Source: Streptomyces venezuelae ATCC 10712 (GTDB lineage: Bacteria > Actinomycetota > Actinomycetes > Streptomycetales > Streptomycetaceae). From it: a stretch of 64,000 nt of DNA. Of the stretch, positions 45,578-55,685 are shown in pieces. Positions within the stretch are counted from its first letter, which is position 1. The number at the start of each line of letters is the position of its first letter. The DNA is taken from assembly GCF_008639165.1 (NCBI RefSeq), contig NZ_CP029197.1, positions 6,576,001-6,640,000 of the forward strand. The letters run 5' to 3'. The position numbers were made by a program, and so were the translations under genes. The notes under the pieces are model-generated. The model saw only the letters and a list, made by a program, of their open reading frames with translations. It had not been told where the DNA came from and ran no database searches.

Positions 45578-47539
45578 TCAGGCCCCTCCCGAGGCGAGGT
45601 CTTCGGCGGCGAGGTTCACCGGCTGCGGGGTGCCCGTCAGGTCGAGCACGAAGAGCGGCAGACCGATCTCGGCGGCCCGCGAACGGGCCTCCGGCGTGTA
45701 GCCCGCGAGGGAGAAGAACACGCTCACGGAGGAGGCGCTCAGCCCGTTCAGCCAGAGGCACTCGACGGCCCGCAGCCCTGCGGGCCGGGTACTGGGGTCG
45801 ACTTGGGCGACGAGCCCCGGCGCCCGCAGATCCACGCCGGACGCGGGGCGCTCCTCGGGCTGGACGACGTCCCGGAACCCCAGCCAGCGCAGATACCCGG
45901 CCGCCGCGGCGACCGCGTCCCGCGCGGTCCGGATCGTCACCGGCCGGAAGTCCCCACGCACCGGCACGGGGCGCGGGGCGGTGGGCGGCAGCGGAATATG
46001 AGCGGGATACCGATCGGCGAACGCCCTCGGCACGGCGCCGGACCGCGAACCGGGCCCTTGCGCGTCGGGGGTGTGGCCCGCGGGGCCGGGGCCGCCGGGC
46101 GCACCGGGGGCGGTGCGGTGCGCACCGACGTCAGGGCTGCCGACGTCCCGGCCACCGTCGTACGGCCCCGCTGCGCGGGGTCCACCGGGGCCGGGGGAGC
46201 CGGGGCCGTGGGCACCAGGGCCACGGCTGCCGGTGTCCGCGCGGCCCACGCCGTCCCCGTCCGGCCCGCCGGCGCCGGATTCGCCCCGGTGCAGTCCGTC
46301 TGCGCCCAGGCCGTCCCTGACCGGTCGGCCGATGCTCAGCCCGTCCCTGCTCGGCCCGCCCGCGCCGGATCCGTCGCGGCTGGGTCCGGCCGGCTCACTT
46401 GTGGTCGGGACGTCCGGGGCGTCGCCGGGTGCGTCCCACGCGCGACCGCCCGTGGGGCCCGTACCGAACCAGTCCGAGCCGAGGTCGAACGTCCGGGGCG
46501 GTGACGTGCCGTCGGACAGGCCCGCTCCGGGCCCGTGAGGCCCGGCCACCGAGGCCGGGCCGGAGCCCACAGACCCGGGCCCGCCGACCGCGGACCCGCC
46601 GGCCCCGGCTCCGTCAGTCCCGGACCTGCCCGCGCCGGGCCCACCCGCGCCGAACCCGTCCGCCGCGAGCCCACCCGTACCGGCTCCGTCCGCGCCGAGC
46701 CCGCCTGTCCCGGCTCCGCCGGTCCCGGCTCCGCCGGTCCCGGGCCTGCCTGCGCCGAGTCCGCCCTTCCCGAAGCCCTCTGCGGCGGCTCCGCCGCTCC
46801 CAGGTCCGCCCGCGCCGGGCCCACCCGCGCCGAACCTGTCCGCCGCGAGCCCACCCGTACCGGCTCCGTCCGCGCCGAGCCCGCCGGTCCCGGCTCCGCC
46901 CGTCCCAGGCCCGTCCGCGCCGAGCCCGCCGATCCCGAAGCCGTCCGCGCCGAGCCCGCCGATCCCGGCTCCGCCGGTCCCGGCCCAGTCGCCCCCGGCT
47001 CCGCCCGTCCCAGGCTTGCCCGCGCCGGGCCCACCCGCGCCGAACCCGTCCGCAGCCAGCCCGCCCGTACCGGCTCCGCCGGTCCCGAACCCTCCGGTCC
47101 CGGCTCCGCCCATCCCGGGTCCACCCGCGCCGACCCCGTCCGCCGCCGGCCCGCCCGTCCCGAGCCCGCCCGGGCCCAACCCGTCCGCCCCGCCCCCGCC
47201 CACCCTCGGGCCCCGCGCGGTCCTCCCCGGAGGGTCGGGGGCGGGCGGAGGCGTCCGGTGGACCGGGACGCGCAGTACGGTGCCGCACGCGCAGCCGAGT
47301 TCCGGGTGGGGCCAGTCGTTCTCGCGGCCGCAGGCGTCGCAGCGGACGGTGACCCACTCGTCCGTCCAGTTCCGGTGCCTGATGGGTTCCGCCGTCGCGC
47401 CCGCCGCCACGGGCGGTGCGACCGGGCTTCCGCACGCGCAGGGGAAGACGGGTGCCGCGTACGCCTGCGTGCGCAGGCATTCCGGGCAGCGCACGGGTAC
47501 CGACTCGCCCACAACCAACCCCCTGTCGTTCCGTCCCAT
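45578..47539 (-). CDS. Zinc-ribbon / glycine-repeat / Mrr-like fold protein
   Basis: In this 653-aa protein residues 18-85 hold two treble-type zinc ribbons (CPECLRTQ...CACG and CDACGREN...CACG). Residues 110-335 are an imperfect GxGGxGTGG repeat in units of about 5-15 residues, and 335-500 are Gly/Pro/Asp-rich. The last 140 residues form a restriction-endonuclease-like fold (AAGYLRWLGFRDVVQ, SGVDLRAPGLVAQVD, VFFSLAGYTPEARSRAAEIGLPLFVLD). The catalytic Gln-x-Lys is Gln-Val-Asp, so nuclease activity is doubtful. A DNA- or RNA-binding scaffold is possible. GC content in the repeat is extreme. Confidence 0.75.
   Translation of the reverse strand: MGRNDRGLVVGESVPVRCPECLRTQAYAAPVFPCACGSPVAPPVAAGATAEPIRHRNWTDEWVTVRCDACGRENDWPHPELGCACGTVLRVPVHRTPPPAPDPPGRTARGPRVGGGGADGLGPGGLGTGGPAADGVGAGGPGMGGAGTGGFGTGGAGTGGLAADGFGAGGPGAGKPGTGGAGGDWAGTGGAGIGGLGADGFGIGGLGADGPGTGGAGTGGLGADGAGTGGLAADRFGAGGPGAGGPGSGGAAAEGFGKGGLGAGRPGTGGAGTGGAGTGGLGADGAGTGGLAADGFGAGGPGAGRSGTDGAGAGGSAVGGPGSVGSGPASVAGPHGPGAGLSDGTSPPRTFDLGSDWFGTGPTGGRAWDAPGDAPDVPTTSEPAGPSRDGSGAGGPSRDGLSIGRPVRDGLGADGLHRGESGAGGPDGDGVGRADTGSRGPGAHGPGSPGPGGPRAAGPYDGGRDVGSPDVGAHRTAPGAPGGPGPAGHTPDAQGPGSRSGAVPRAFADRYPAHIPLPPTAPRPVPVRGDFRPVTIRTARDAVAAAAGYLRWLGFRDVVQPEERPASGVDLRAPGLVAQVDPSTRPAGLRAVECLWLNGLSASSVSVFFSLAGYTPEARSRAAEIGLPLFVLDLTGTPQPVNLAAEDLASGGA
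46540..47200 (-). repeat. Glycine-rich coding repeat tract
   Basis: It consists of many imperfect units encoding GxGGxGTGG and GADGxGTGG. Longer near-identical blocks recur (around 46620-46700, 46810-46890 and 46990-47060), showing segmental duplication inside the gene. Reading frame is kept throughout. Confidence 0.85.
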
Positions 47540-47608
47540 CGTCCACCCATCGACCCCCTCGGGGGAGGGTGTTCGGCCACTTCGGTGATCCCGCAGCGCG
47601 GACTTCTC

Positions 47609-47677
47609 TTGACGGTTCTCCGAACCCCGACCTACATTGCTTCCGTATAGCAGAACAGTATTTCCGCATTACGGAAA
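47609..47677 (+). promoter_or_regulatory. gcl promoter with paired TTCCG-N5-CGGAA operators
   Basis: -35 TTGACG (47609-47614), 18-bp spacer, -10 TACATT (47633-47638). Immediately downstream lie TTCCGTATAGCAGAA (47641-47655) and TTCCGCATTACGGAA (47662-47676), centres 21 bp apart. This places two repressor sites over the transcription start. The same arrangement precedes hyi. In S. coelicolor these genes answer to the IclR-type repressor AllR, which is the natural candidate here. Confidence 0.8.
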
Positions 47678-47745
47678 CAGGCCGCTCCGGGCGCACGAGC
47701 CGACCGGTGGGTCTGGATCCGCCCGGCCGAAGCAGGAGCACTCCC

Positions 47746-49533
<1,788 letters not shown>

Positions 49534-49534
49534 G

Positions 49535-49640
49535 CCCGAGCGTCCGAGCCCGAGCGTCCGAGCCTCTGAGCCCGGGCGCCTGAGCCCGAGCGTCGGATCC
49601 CGAGCGTCCGCGCCCGAGCGTCCGCGCCCGAGCGTTTGAT
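49535..49640 (+). repeat. Tandem repeat directly after gcl
   Basis: About eight imperfect copies of a 12-14-bp unit (GCCCGAGCGTCCGA type) run from the gcl stop to the terminator. The tract is non-coding on the plus strand and outside any supported gene. Confidence 0.8.
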
Positions 49641-49656
49641 CACGGAGCCGTGAGAC

Positions 49657-49690
49657 GGCCCCCGCCCCGAGGAGCACCGGGGCGGGGGCC
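49657..49690. terminator. Terminator between gcl and the ArsR-type gene
   Basis: Perfect 12-bp stem GGCCCCCGCCCC/GGGGCGGGGGCC (49657-49668 with 49679-49690), 10-nt loop, between convergent genes. Confidence 0.8.
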
Positions 49691-49719
49691 TCACCATTTC
49701 CGGCCCACCTCTTCCGGCC

Positions 49720-50694
49720 TCACCTCCTCGGCGCCCGCACCAGCACCGCGCCCGCCTCCGTCCACTCGTACAGCACCGACCGGCCCGCCCGTCCCCGGCG
49801 TACCAGCCCGGCGTCGAGCAGCACCTTCAGATGGCGCCCCACCGATCCCAGGCCCTGACCGGTGAGCGCCACCAACTGGCTGGTGGACAGCGGCGTTTCG
49901 AGGCGTACGAGCACCCCCGCGCGCGCCGGTCCGAGCAGCGTGCCGAGGGCCTCGGGCACGGCCGGTCCGGACGCGTCCGCCAGAACTCCCGTGCAGGGAT
50001 AGACGATCGCGCTTCGCTCCGTCCCCTCCCACGAGACCCAGCCGGTGCGCGCCGTCACCGGTACCAGCAGCAGTCGGCCCGCCTCGACGGAACGCGACGG
50101 GTAATGACGGGTGTTGACCTGGAGCCGGCCGTCGCCGAGCCAGCGCGTCTTCCCCGGGCACAGCTCGTCGAGCGCCGCCGCCCAACCGTCCCGGCTCAGC
50201 CGCGCCGTCCGCGCCGTCACGTCGGCCTGCAGAATCCGCCGCCGCCGCGCCCAGTCCGGCAGCACGGTCACCCGCCACACCCAGCCGAGCACGCCCGCGA
50301 GGCGTTCCGGCAGATCGCGGGCGGAGCGCAGCGGCTCGGGCACCGGCCCGCCGACGGCCACCGCCAACTGGTCGACGGCGGCCGCCGGTTCGGTCGCGAG
50401 GACCGCCTCGACCTCCTCCTCGAAGCTCCGTTCGCGGTCACCCGGCGGCGTGGGGGTGAGGAAGTCCGCGTTCCAGGTGGGGCCGATGGCCGCCCGCACC
50501 AGCAGCGCGTCGAGCGGCTCGGCCGCGAGCCGCTGCCGGTAGGCGGGCAGGTGCCGGTCGAGCCAGGCCCGTTCGCCCGGGTGCGTCCGCACCCCGGCGT
50601 GCAGGGTCTTGAGCGAGGCGACCGTCTCGGTGAGCGGTGAGAGGGTGAAGCGGCTCGCCGCCAGGGTGTCCGTGCCGATCCGCCACCAGCCCAT
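49720..50694 (-). CDS. ArsR-type winged-helix regulator with large N-terminal domain (DUF5937-like)
   Basis: In this 324-aa protein the last 75 residues are an ArsR-like winged helix (LETPLSTSQLVALTGQGLGSVGRHLKVLLDAGLVRRGRAGRSVLYEWTEAG). The first 240 residues match the DUF5937-type domain that precedes such helices in Streptomyces (GWWRIGTDTLAASRFTLSPL start). There are no metal-binding Cys. It is divergent from an MFS transporter 57 bp away and very likely controls it. Confidence 0.85.
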   Translation of the reverse strand: MGWWRIGTDTLAASRFTLSPLTETVASLKTLHAGVRTHPGERAWLDRHLPAYRQRLAAEPLDALLVRAAIGPTWNADFLTPTPPGDRERSFEEEVEAVLATEPAAAVDQLAVAVGGPVPEPLRSARDLPERLAGVLGWVWRVTVLPDWARRRRILQADVTARTARLSRDGWAAALDELCPGKTRWLGDGRLQVNTRHYPSRSVEAGRLLLVPVTARTGWVSWEGTERSAIVYPCTGVLADASGPAVPEALGTLLGPARAGVLVRLETPLSTSQLVALTGQGLGSVGRHLKVLLDAGLVRRGRAGRSVLYEWTEAGAVLVRAPRR

Positions 50695-50751
50695 GTTTCG
50701 CCTCCCGGCGAAACATTACCGGCGGTCGAGGCGCTCCCCGAGACTCCCCGC

Positions 50752-51978
50752 ATGCCCCGCTACCGCGCGCTGTTCCGTACCCCCGAGTTCACCCCGCTCT
50801 TCCTCACCGGCGCGGCCCACACCGCCGCCCAGACGGTCGCCGGGCTCGGCCTCGCCACCCTCGTGTTCCGCGCGACCGGCTCCCCGCTGCTGTCCGCCCT
50901 CGCGCTCTTCGGGCCCTCGCTCGCCCAGCTGGTCGGTGCGACCACCCTGCTCTCGGCTACCGATCGGCTGCCGCCGCGCGCGGCGCTCACCGGGATCGCG
51001 CTGTTCTTCGCCCTGGGCACCGCCGTCCTCGCGGTCCCCGGGCTGCCGACCTGGGCGGCCTTCACGGTCCTGCTCGCCGAGGGTCTTGCCGCCTCGCTCG
51101 GCGCGGGCGTCCGCCACGGCCTGCTGAACGAGATCCTCGCCCGGGAGGACTTCCTCCTCGGCCGCTCGGTGACGAACATGGCCGCCGGCGCCTGCCAGAT
51201 CGCCGGCTTCGCCGCCGGCGGCCTCCTGATCGCCCTGCTCTCGCCGCGCGGCACGGTCCTGGTGGGCGCGGGGTGCTACCTCGCCGCCGCGCTCCTCGCC
51301 CGCTTCGGCCTCGGGGCGCGCCCGCCGCGCGCCGCGGGGCGGGCCTCGGTCGCGGAGACCTGGCGGACGAACCGGCGGCTGTGGTCCTCGCCCGCACGCC
51401 GCCGCTGCTATCTGGCCCTCTGGGTGCCCAACGGGCTTGTCGTGGGCTGCGAGTCCCTCTTCGTGCCGTACGACCCCGGGCGTGCCGGGCTCCTGTTCGC
51501 GTGCGCCGCGCTCGGGATGCTGGCCGGGGACACCGCCGTCGGCCGGTTCGTACCGGCCCGGCTGCGCGCCCGGATCCGGTTTCCGCTCCAGGCGCTGCTC
51601 GCGGCGCCGTTCCTGGTGTTCGTCCTGGATCCGCCGCTGCCGCTCGCGCTGTTCGCGGTGGCGCTCGCGGCGGTCGGGTACGCGGCGAGCCTCCTGCACC
51701 AGGAGCGGCTGACGGCCCTGGTGCCGGAGGAGCTGGGCGGACACGCCCTCGGGCTGCACAGCTCGGGGATGGTGGCTCTGCAGGGGGTGAGTGCGGCGCT
51801 GGCCGGCACCCTCGCCGAGTACACGTCCGCCGGGACGGGAATGGCGCTGCTCGCCCTCGTCTCGCTCGCCGTGACGTGCGCGCTGGCACGGGCGGAGACG
51901 AGGGCGGTGGGGTCTACTTCGGCGACGCCGACCGGAGCACGACCGTCTCCTCGCAGGGACCGTCGGCGAACAGCTTGA
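50752..51978 (+). CDS. MFS transporter
   Basis: This 408-aa protein has about 12 hydrophobic segments and the MFS cytoplasmic loop features (RLPPRAALTG between helices 2 and 3; central long loop 195-220). It is similar in layout to drug exporters encoded next to DUF5937/ArsR regulators. It is divergent from that regulator. Its 3' end overlaps the convergent HNH nuclease gene by 65 bp. Confidence 0.88.
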   Translation: MPRYRALFRTPEFTPLFLTGAAHTAAQTVAGLGLATLVFRATGSPLLSALALFGPSLAQLVGATTLLSATDRLPPRAALTGIALFFALGTAVLAVPGLPTWAAFTVLLAEGLAASLGAGVRHGLLNEILAREDFLLGRSVTNMAAGACQIAGFAAGGLLIALLSPRGTVLVGAGCYLAAALLARFGLGARPPRAAGRASVAETWRTNRRLWSSPARRRCYLALWVPNGLVVGCESLFVPYDPGRAGLLFACAALGMLAGDTAVGRFVPARLRARIRFPLQALLAAPFLVFVLDPPLPLALFAVALAAVGYAASLLHQERLTALVPEELGGHALGLHSSGMVALQGVSAALAGTLAEYTSAGTGMALLALVSLAVTCALARAETRAVGSTSATPTGARPSPRRDRRRTA

Positions 51979-52579
51979 GCGCCTCCACCTCGTCCTTGTC
52001 CGCCGAGAGCCCCCAGCGGAGCTTGGTCGACACCCATTCGCCGACATAGCGGCAGTACTGGGTGGCGTCCGAGGGCACCCACTCGGCCGGGTCCCGGCCG
52101 GCCTTGCTCCGCTGGCTGCGGGCGGTGACGGCGACGAGGGTCGCGGCGGCGCCCTGGTCGTTCGCGTAGCGTTCGCGCCGGGCGGCGGTCCAGCCGGAGG
52201 CGCCCGATTCCCAGGCCTCGGCGAGCGGGACGAGGTGGTCGACGTGGAGGGCGGCCGGGTCGGAGACGGTCTGCCCGTCGTAGTAGGAGGTCCAGCGGCC
52301 GCCGGTCAGCGTGCAGCCGGCGCCGGCCGTCGGTGCTTCGACGGCCTCGGCGAGGAGGACCTCGGCGCGGGTGTCGCAGCCGTCCGCCGGGTCGAGGCCG
52401 GCGTTCCAGTGACGGAACGCGTCCTCCTGGAAGCCGTCCGGGTCCTCGCTCGCCTCGGTGAGCTCGGCGAGCGCGTCGGGCAGCAGGACGACGTTCGCGG
52501 AGAGGGCGGGAGAGGGGACGGCCAGGGGCGACAGGATCAGGGCGAGCGGGGTGAGCCCGCGCAGCAGGTTCTTGATCAT
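51914..52579 (-). CDS. Secreted HNH-type nuclease
   Basis: In this 221-aa protein a Sec signal peptide (1-28: MIKNLLRG, hydrophobic core, PSPALSA) is followed by the GmrSD/DUF1524-like HNH core: LHVDHLVPLAEAWESGAS, then YANDQGAAATLVAVTARSQRSKAGRDPAEWVP and YCRYVGEWVSTKLRWGLSADKDE. It should be an extracellular endonuclease for nutrition or competition. Its 3' end overlaps the MFS transporter gene tail to tail. Confidence 0.9.
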   Translation of the reverse strand: MIKNLLRGLTPLALILSPLAVPSPALSANVVLLPDALAELTEASEDPDGFQEDAFRHWNAGLDPADGCDTRAEVLLAEAVEAPTAGAGCTLTGGRWTSYYDGQTVSDPAALHVDHLVPLAEAWESGASGWTAARRERYANDQGAAATLVAVTARSQRSKAGRDPAEWVPSDATQYCRYVGEWVSTKLRWGLSADKDEVEALKLFADGPCEETVVLRSASPK

Positions 52580-52706
52580 GTACGAGTGGATAGCGCCGGG
52601 CGCGCGGCCCGGGGCGCCCGAATCGCGGGGCACTCGTCCGAGCGGGTGCGGATCTTCACCGCAGAAACGATGCGCTGGCCGGGCCCGGCGGGGCCGCACG
52701 TGAGAA

Positions 52707-52745
52707 GAGCGCGGAACCAGGGACCGTAAACCTGGTTCCGCGCTC
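52707..52745. terminator. Strong hairpin upstream of the HNH gene
   Basis: Perfect 15-bp stem GAGCGCGGAACCAGG (52707-52721) with its complement (52731-52745), 9-nt loop. It is the last of three hairpins that can stop katA transcription before the nuclease gene. Confidence 0.75.
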
Positions 52746-52892
52746 TCCGGCTTGTACCCGCCCGACGGCACGAGGCTGGCGCGACAGGACGTTCGCGCCG
52801 CCGGGCGGAGTCTGTGTGGGGTCGCCCCCCCCGTGGGGGCGTTGGAGCTCATGGGGGCGTTGGGACCGCGGCGGTGTCGACGGGCGGCCGGT

Positions 52893-52924
52893 GGTCCCCT
52901 TCTTTCAGGTCAAGAAGGGGGACC
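52893..52924 (-). terminator. Hairpin downstream of catalase (second)
   Basis: Stem GGTCCCCTTCTT/AAGAAGGGGGACC (52893-52904 with 52912-52924), one bulged base, 7-nt loop. Confidence 0.6.
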
Positions 52925-53020
52925 GGCGCCCTTACCACCGCACTGGCTCGGCGCCGCCGCGGTCCTCACGCTTGTCCGGATCACCGGCCACCCCTCATCC
53001 GGGTCGGCGATCCGGACCAC

Positions 53021-53052
53021 GTACGGCACTGACCTCCCGTCAGGTGCCGTAC
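53021..53052 (-). terminator. Hairpin downstream of catalase (first)
   Basis: Outer stem GTACGGCAC/GTGCCGTAC (53021-53029 with 53044-53052), extended by an inner TGAC/GTCA. It starts 23 bp past the katA stop. Confidence 0.7.
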
Positions 53053-53075
53053 GCAGTCTGGGTGGTGCCGGAGGA

Positions 53076-54533
53076 TCAGTCCTCGCGCAGGGCGCGGACG
53101 GCCTCGGCCACGCGCTTGCCGTAGTCCGCGTCGGCGGCGGCGAAGTGCGCGAGGTTCTTCTCGATGACGTCCTCGCGGGACACCTGGGACAGACCGCCGG
53201 CGATGTTGGCGACCAGGCGCTTCTTCTCGTCCTCGGACATCAGGCGGTAGAGCTCACCGGCCTGGAAGAAGTCGTCGTCCTTGGTGTGCTGCGGCGCCTC
53301 GTGCGTGCCGGTCCAGCCGTGGATGGCGAGCGGCGCGGAGAGCGCCAGGTCGGTCTGGGCCGGGCCCTGGTACGAGTTGGGCTCGTAGTTCTTGTCGTGG
53401 CGCGAGCCCTGGCGGGTGGCCATGAAGCCGTCGCGGCCGTAGTTCTCGGCCACGGTCGCCTTGGGGGCGTTCACCGGCAGCTGGGTGTGGTTGACGCCGA
53501 GGCGGTAGCGGTGGGCGTCCGCGTAGGCGAAGAGGCGGCCCTGGAGCATCTTGTCCGGCGAGGGGCCGATGCCCGGGACGAAGTTGTTCGGGGAGAACGC
53601 GGCCTGCTCGACCTCGGCGAAGACGTTGTCCGGGTTGCGGTCGAGGACCAGCCGGCCGACGCGCTGCAGCGGGTAGTCGGCGTGCGGCCACACCTTGGTG
53701 AGGTCGAAGGGGTTGAAGCGGTAGTCCGCGGCCTCGGCGGCCGGCATCACCTGGACGTACAGGGTCCAGGAGGGGTTCACGCCGCGCTCGATCGCCTGGA
53801 GCAGGTCGGTCTGGTGCGAGTTCGCGTCCTTGCCGACGAGCTCGGCGGCCTGCTCGGCGGAGAGGCTGCGGATGCCCTGGTTCGTCTTGAAGTGGTACTT
53901 GACGAAGAAGGCCTCGCCCGCCTCGTTGGTCCACTGGTAGGTGTGGGAGCCGTAGCCGTTCATGTGACGGTACGAGGCCGGGATGCCGCGGTCGCCCATG
54001 AGCCAGGTGATCTGGTGGGTGGCCTCGGGGGAGTGCGCCCAGAAGTCCCAGACGTTGTCCGGCTCCTGCTTGCCCGTGAAGGGGTCGCGCTTCTGGGAGT
54101 GGATGAAGTCGGGGAACTTGATCGGGTCCTTGATGAAGAACACCGGGGTGTTGTTGCCGACGAGGTCGTAGTTGCCCTCTTCGGTGTAGAACTTCAGCGC
54201 GAAGCCGCGCGGGTCGCGGACGGCGTCCGCGCCGCCGAGCGAGTCCGCCACGGTGGAGAAGCGGATGAAGGTCTCGGTCTTCTTGCCGACCTCGCCGAGG
54301 AAGTTCGCCTTGGTGAAGGCGGTGACGTCGTCGGTCACCTCGAAGTAGCCGTACGCGCCGGAGCCGCGGGCGTGCACCACGCGCTCCGGGATCCGCTCAC
54401 GGTTGAAGCGCGCGAGCTTCTCCAGCAGGTGCTGGTCCTGCAGGAGGATCGGGCCACCGACGCCGGCGGTGGCGGAGTTCTGGTTGTCGGCGACGGGGGC
54501 GCCGGACTCGGTCGTAAGCACGCGCTTCGACAT
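53076..54533 (-). CDS. katA: Monofunctional heme catalase
   Basis: This 485-aa, small-subunit clade enzyme has the catalytic His in RVVHARGSGAYGYFEV, Asn in GNNTPVFFIKDP and heme-ligand Tyr in RLFAYADAHRYRLG. RHMNGYGSHTYQW is also conserved. It converts H2O2 to water and O2. It sits inside the purine/glyoxylate block, where uricase makes H2O2, and its promoter shares a 15-bp palindrome with the uraD-uraH-uricase promoter. The ATG at 54533 is the family-typical start (MSKRVLTTESGAPV). Confidence 0.96.
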   Translation of the reverse strand: MSKRVLTTESGAPVADNQNSATAGVGGPILLQDQHLLEKLARFNRERIPERVVHARGSGAYGYFEVTDDVTAFTKANFLGEVGKKTETFIRFSTVADSLGGADAVRDPRGFALKFYTEEGNYDLVGNNTPVFFIKDPIKFPDFIHSQKRDPFTGKQEPDNVWDFWAHSPEATHQITWLMGDRGIPASYRHMNGYGSHTYQWTNEAGEAFFVKYHFKTNQGIRSLSAEQAAELVGKDANSHQTDLLQAIERGVNPSWTLYVQVMPAAEAADYRFNPFDLTKVWPHADYPLQRVGRLVLDRNPDNVFAEVEQAAFSPNNFVPGIGPSPDKMLQGRLFAYADAHRYRLGVNHTQLPVNAPKATVAENYGRDGFMATRQGSRHDKNYEPNSYQGPAQTDLALSAPLAIHGWTGTHEAPQHTKDDDFFQAGELYRLMSEDEKKRLVANIAGGLSQVSREDVIEKNLAHFAAADADYGKRVAEAVRALRED

Positions 54534-54596
54534 CGTGACCTTCCGTACGGGAGCTCTGCTGACGGTGCGAGGAGCGTAAATTCGGCTCGAACGTAA

Positions 54597-54613
54597 CGTC
54601 AACAGTTTGTTGA
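54597..54613 (-). promoter_or_regulatory. katA promoter operator (TCAACA-N3-TGTTGA) over the -35 box
   Basis: On the minus strand TCAACAAACTGTTGA (54613-54599) overlaps -35 TTGACG (54602-54597), followed after 18 bp by TACGCT as -10. The same motif and spacing occur upstream of uraD at 57361. Confidence 0.7.
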
Positions 54614-54722
54614 AAAGGAAGTGTGGTGTTCCGGTCGGCGGCGACGCCTGGGCGCGACAGGACAGGTTGTCAGCGCCGCCGCCGACCGGAAATCTGGGGC
54701 CCCCGCGCACGGGGGCGGTGGA

Positions 54723-55640
54723 TCAGACCTGGGCGCCGGAGAGGCGCTCGACGGCACGCAGCAGGGCCGAGTGGTCCAGGCCGCCGTCACCCTGGGCGCG
54801 CAGCGAGGCCACGAGCTGGGCGACGACCGCACCGACCGGGAGGGCCGCGCCGACGTTGCGGGCGGCGTCGGTGACGATGCCCATGTCCTTGTGGTGCAGG
54901 TCGATCCGGAAGCCGGGCTTGAAGTCCCGGTTCAGGAAGTTGTCCTTCTTGCGGGTCAGCACGGTCGAGCCGGCCAGACCGCCGTTGAGGACGTCGAGGG
55001 CGGCCTGGAGGTCCACACCGGACTTCTCGAGGAAGACCACGGCCTCGGCGCAGGCCTGGATGTTGACCGCGACGATCAGCTGGTTGGCGGCCTTCACCGT
55101 CTGGCCGGAGCCGTGCGGGCCGCACAGGACGATGGTCTTGCCGAGCGCCTCCAGGATCGGGAGGGCCTCGTCGAAGTCGGCCTGCTCGCCACCGACCATG
55201 ATCGAGAGCACCGCCTCGATGGCGCCGGCCTCGCCGCCGGAGACGGGCGCGTCGATGACGCGGATGCCCTTCTCCTTGGCGTTCTTGGCCAGGTCGACCG
55301 AGGTCTGCGGGGTGATCGACGACATGTCGACGATCAGCGCGCCCTGCTTGGCGTTCTCCAGGATGCCCTCGGGGCCGTAGGCGATGGCCTCGACCTGCGG
55401 GGAGGCGGGCACCATCGTGATGATCACGTCGGCGTCCTTGACGGCCTCGGCGATCGAACCCGCGGCGGAGCCGCCGGCCTTGGCCAGACGGTCCAGCTTG
55501 TCCTGCTCCAGGGTGAAGCCGGTGACCGAGTAGCCGGCCTTGAGGAGGTTCTCGGACATGGGGGAGCCCATGATGCCGAGGCCGATCCACGCGATCGCCG
55601 GGCGGGTGGGCTGGGAGGAATCAGCGAGGTTGCTGCTCAT
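54723..55640 (-). CDS. glxR: 2-hydroxy-3-oxopropionate (tartronate semialdehyde) reductase
   Basis: This 305-aa beta-hydroxyacid dehydrogenase has an NAD site GLGIMGSPM, substrate-binding DAPVSGGEAGA, catalytic Lys in GSGQTVKAANQ and the KDMGIVTDAAR block. It reduces tartronate semialdehyde (from Gcl, or isomerised by Hyi) to D-glycerate. It follows hyi by 45 bp and is probably co-transcribed from the hyi promoter. Confidence 0.95.
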   Translation of the reverse strand: MSSNLADSSQPTRPAIAWIGLGIMGSPMSENLLKAGYSVTGFTLEQDKLDRLAKAGGSAAGSIAEAVKDADVIITMVPASPQVEAIAYGPEGILENAKQGALIVDMSSITPQTSVDLAKNAKEKGIRVIDAPVSGGEAGAIEAVLSIMVGGEQADFDEALPILEALGKTIVLCGPHGSGQTVKAANQLIVAVNIQACAEAVVFLEKSGVDLQAALDVLNGGLAGSTVLTRKKDNFLNRDFKPGFRIDLHHKDMGIVTDAARNVGAALPVGAVVAQLVASLRAQGDGGLDHSALLRAVERLSGAQV

Positions 55641-55685
55641 GAGGGTGCCTCTCGAAACAAGGTGGTACGGGGGAGGGGGCCTGCG

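Larger units (their letters stand above)
52580..53075. other. Intergenic region with stacked hairpins between catalase and the HNH gene
   Basis: The stretch carries no supported gene. It contains three hairpins downstream of katA (listed separately). The HNH promoter should lie in 52600-52700; no clear boxes are visible. Confidence 0.5.

Noticed and set aside
46540..47200. CRISPR-like repeat array
   Set aside because: The repeats are short, imperfect, contiguous and in frame in a glycine-rich protein. There are no unique spacers and no cas genes.
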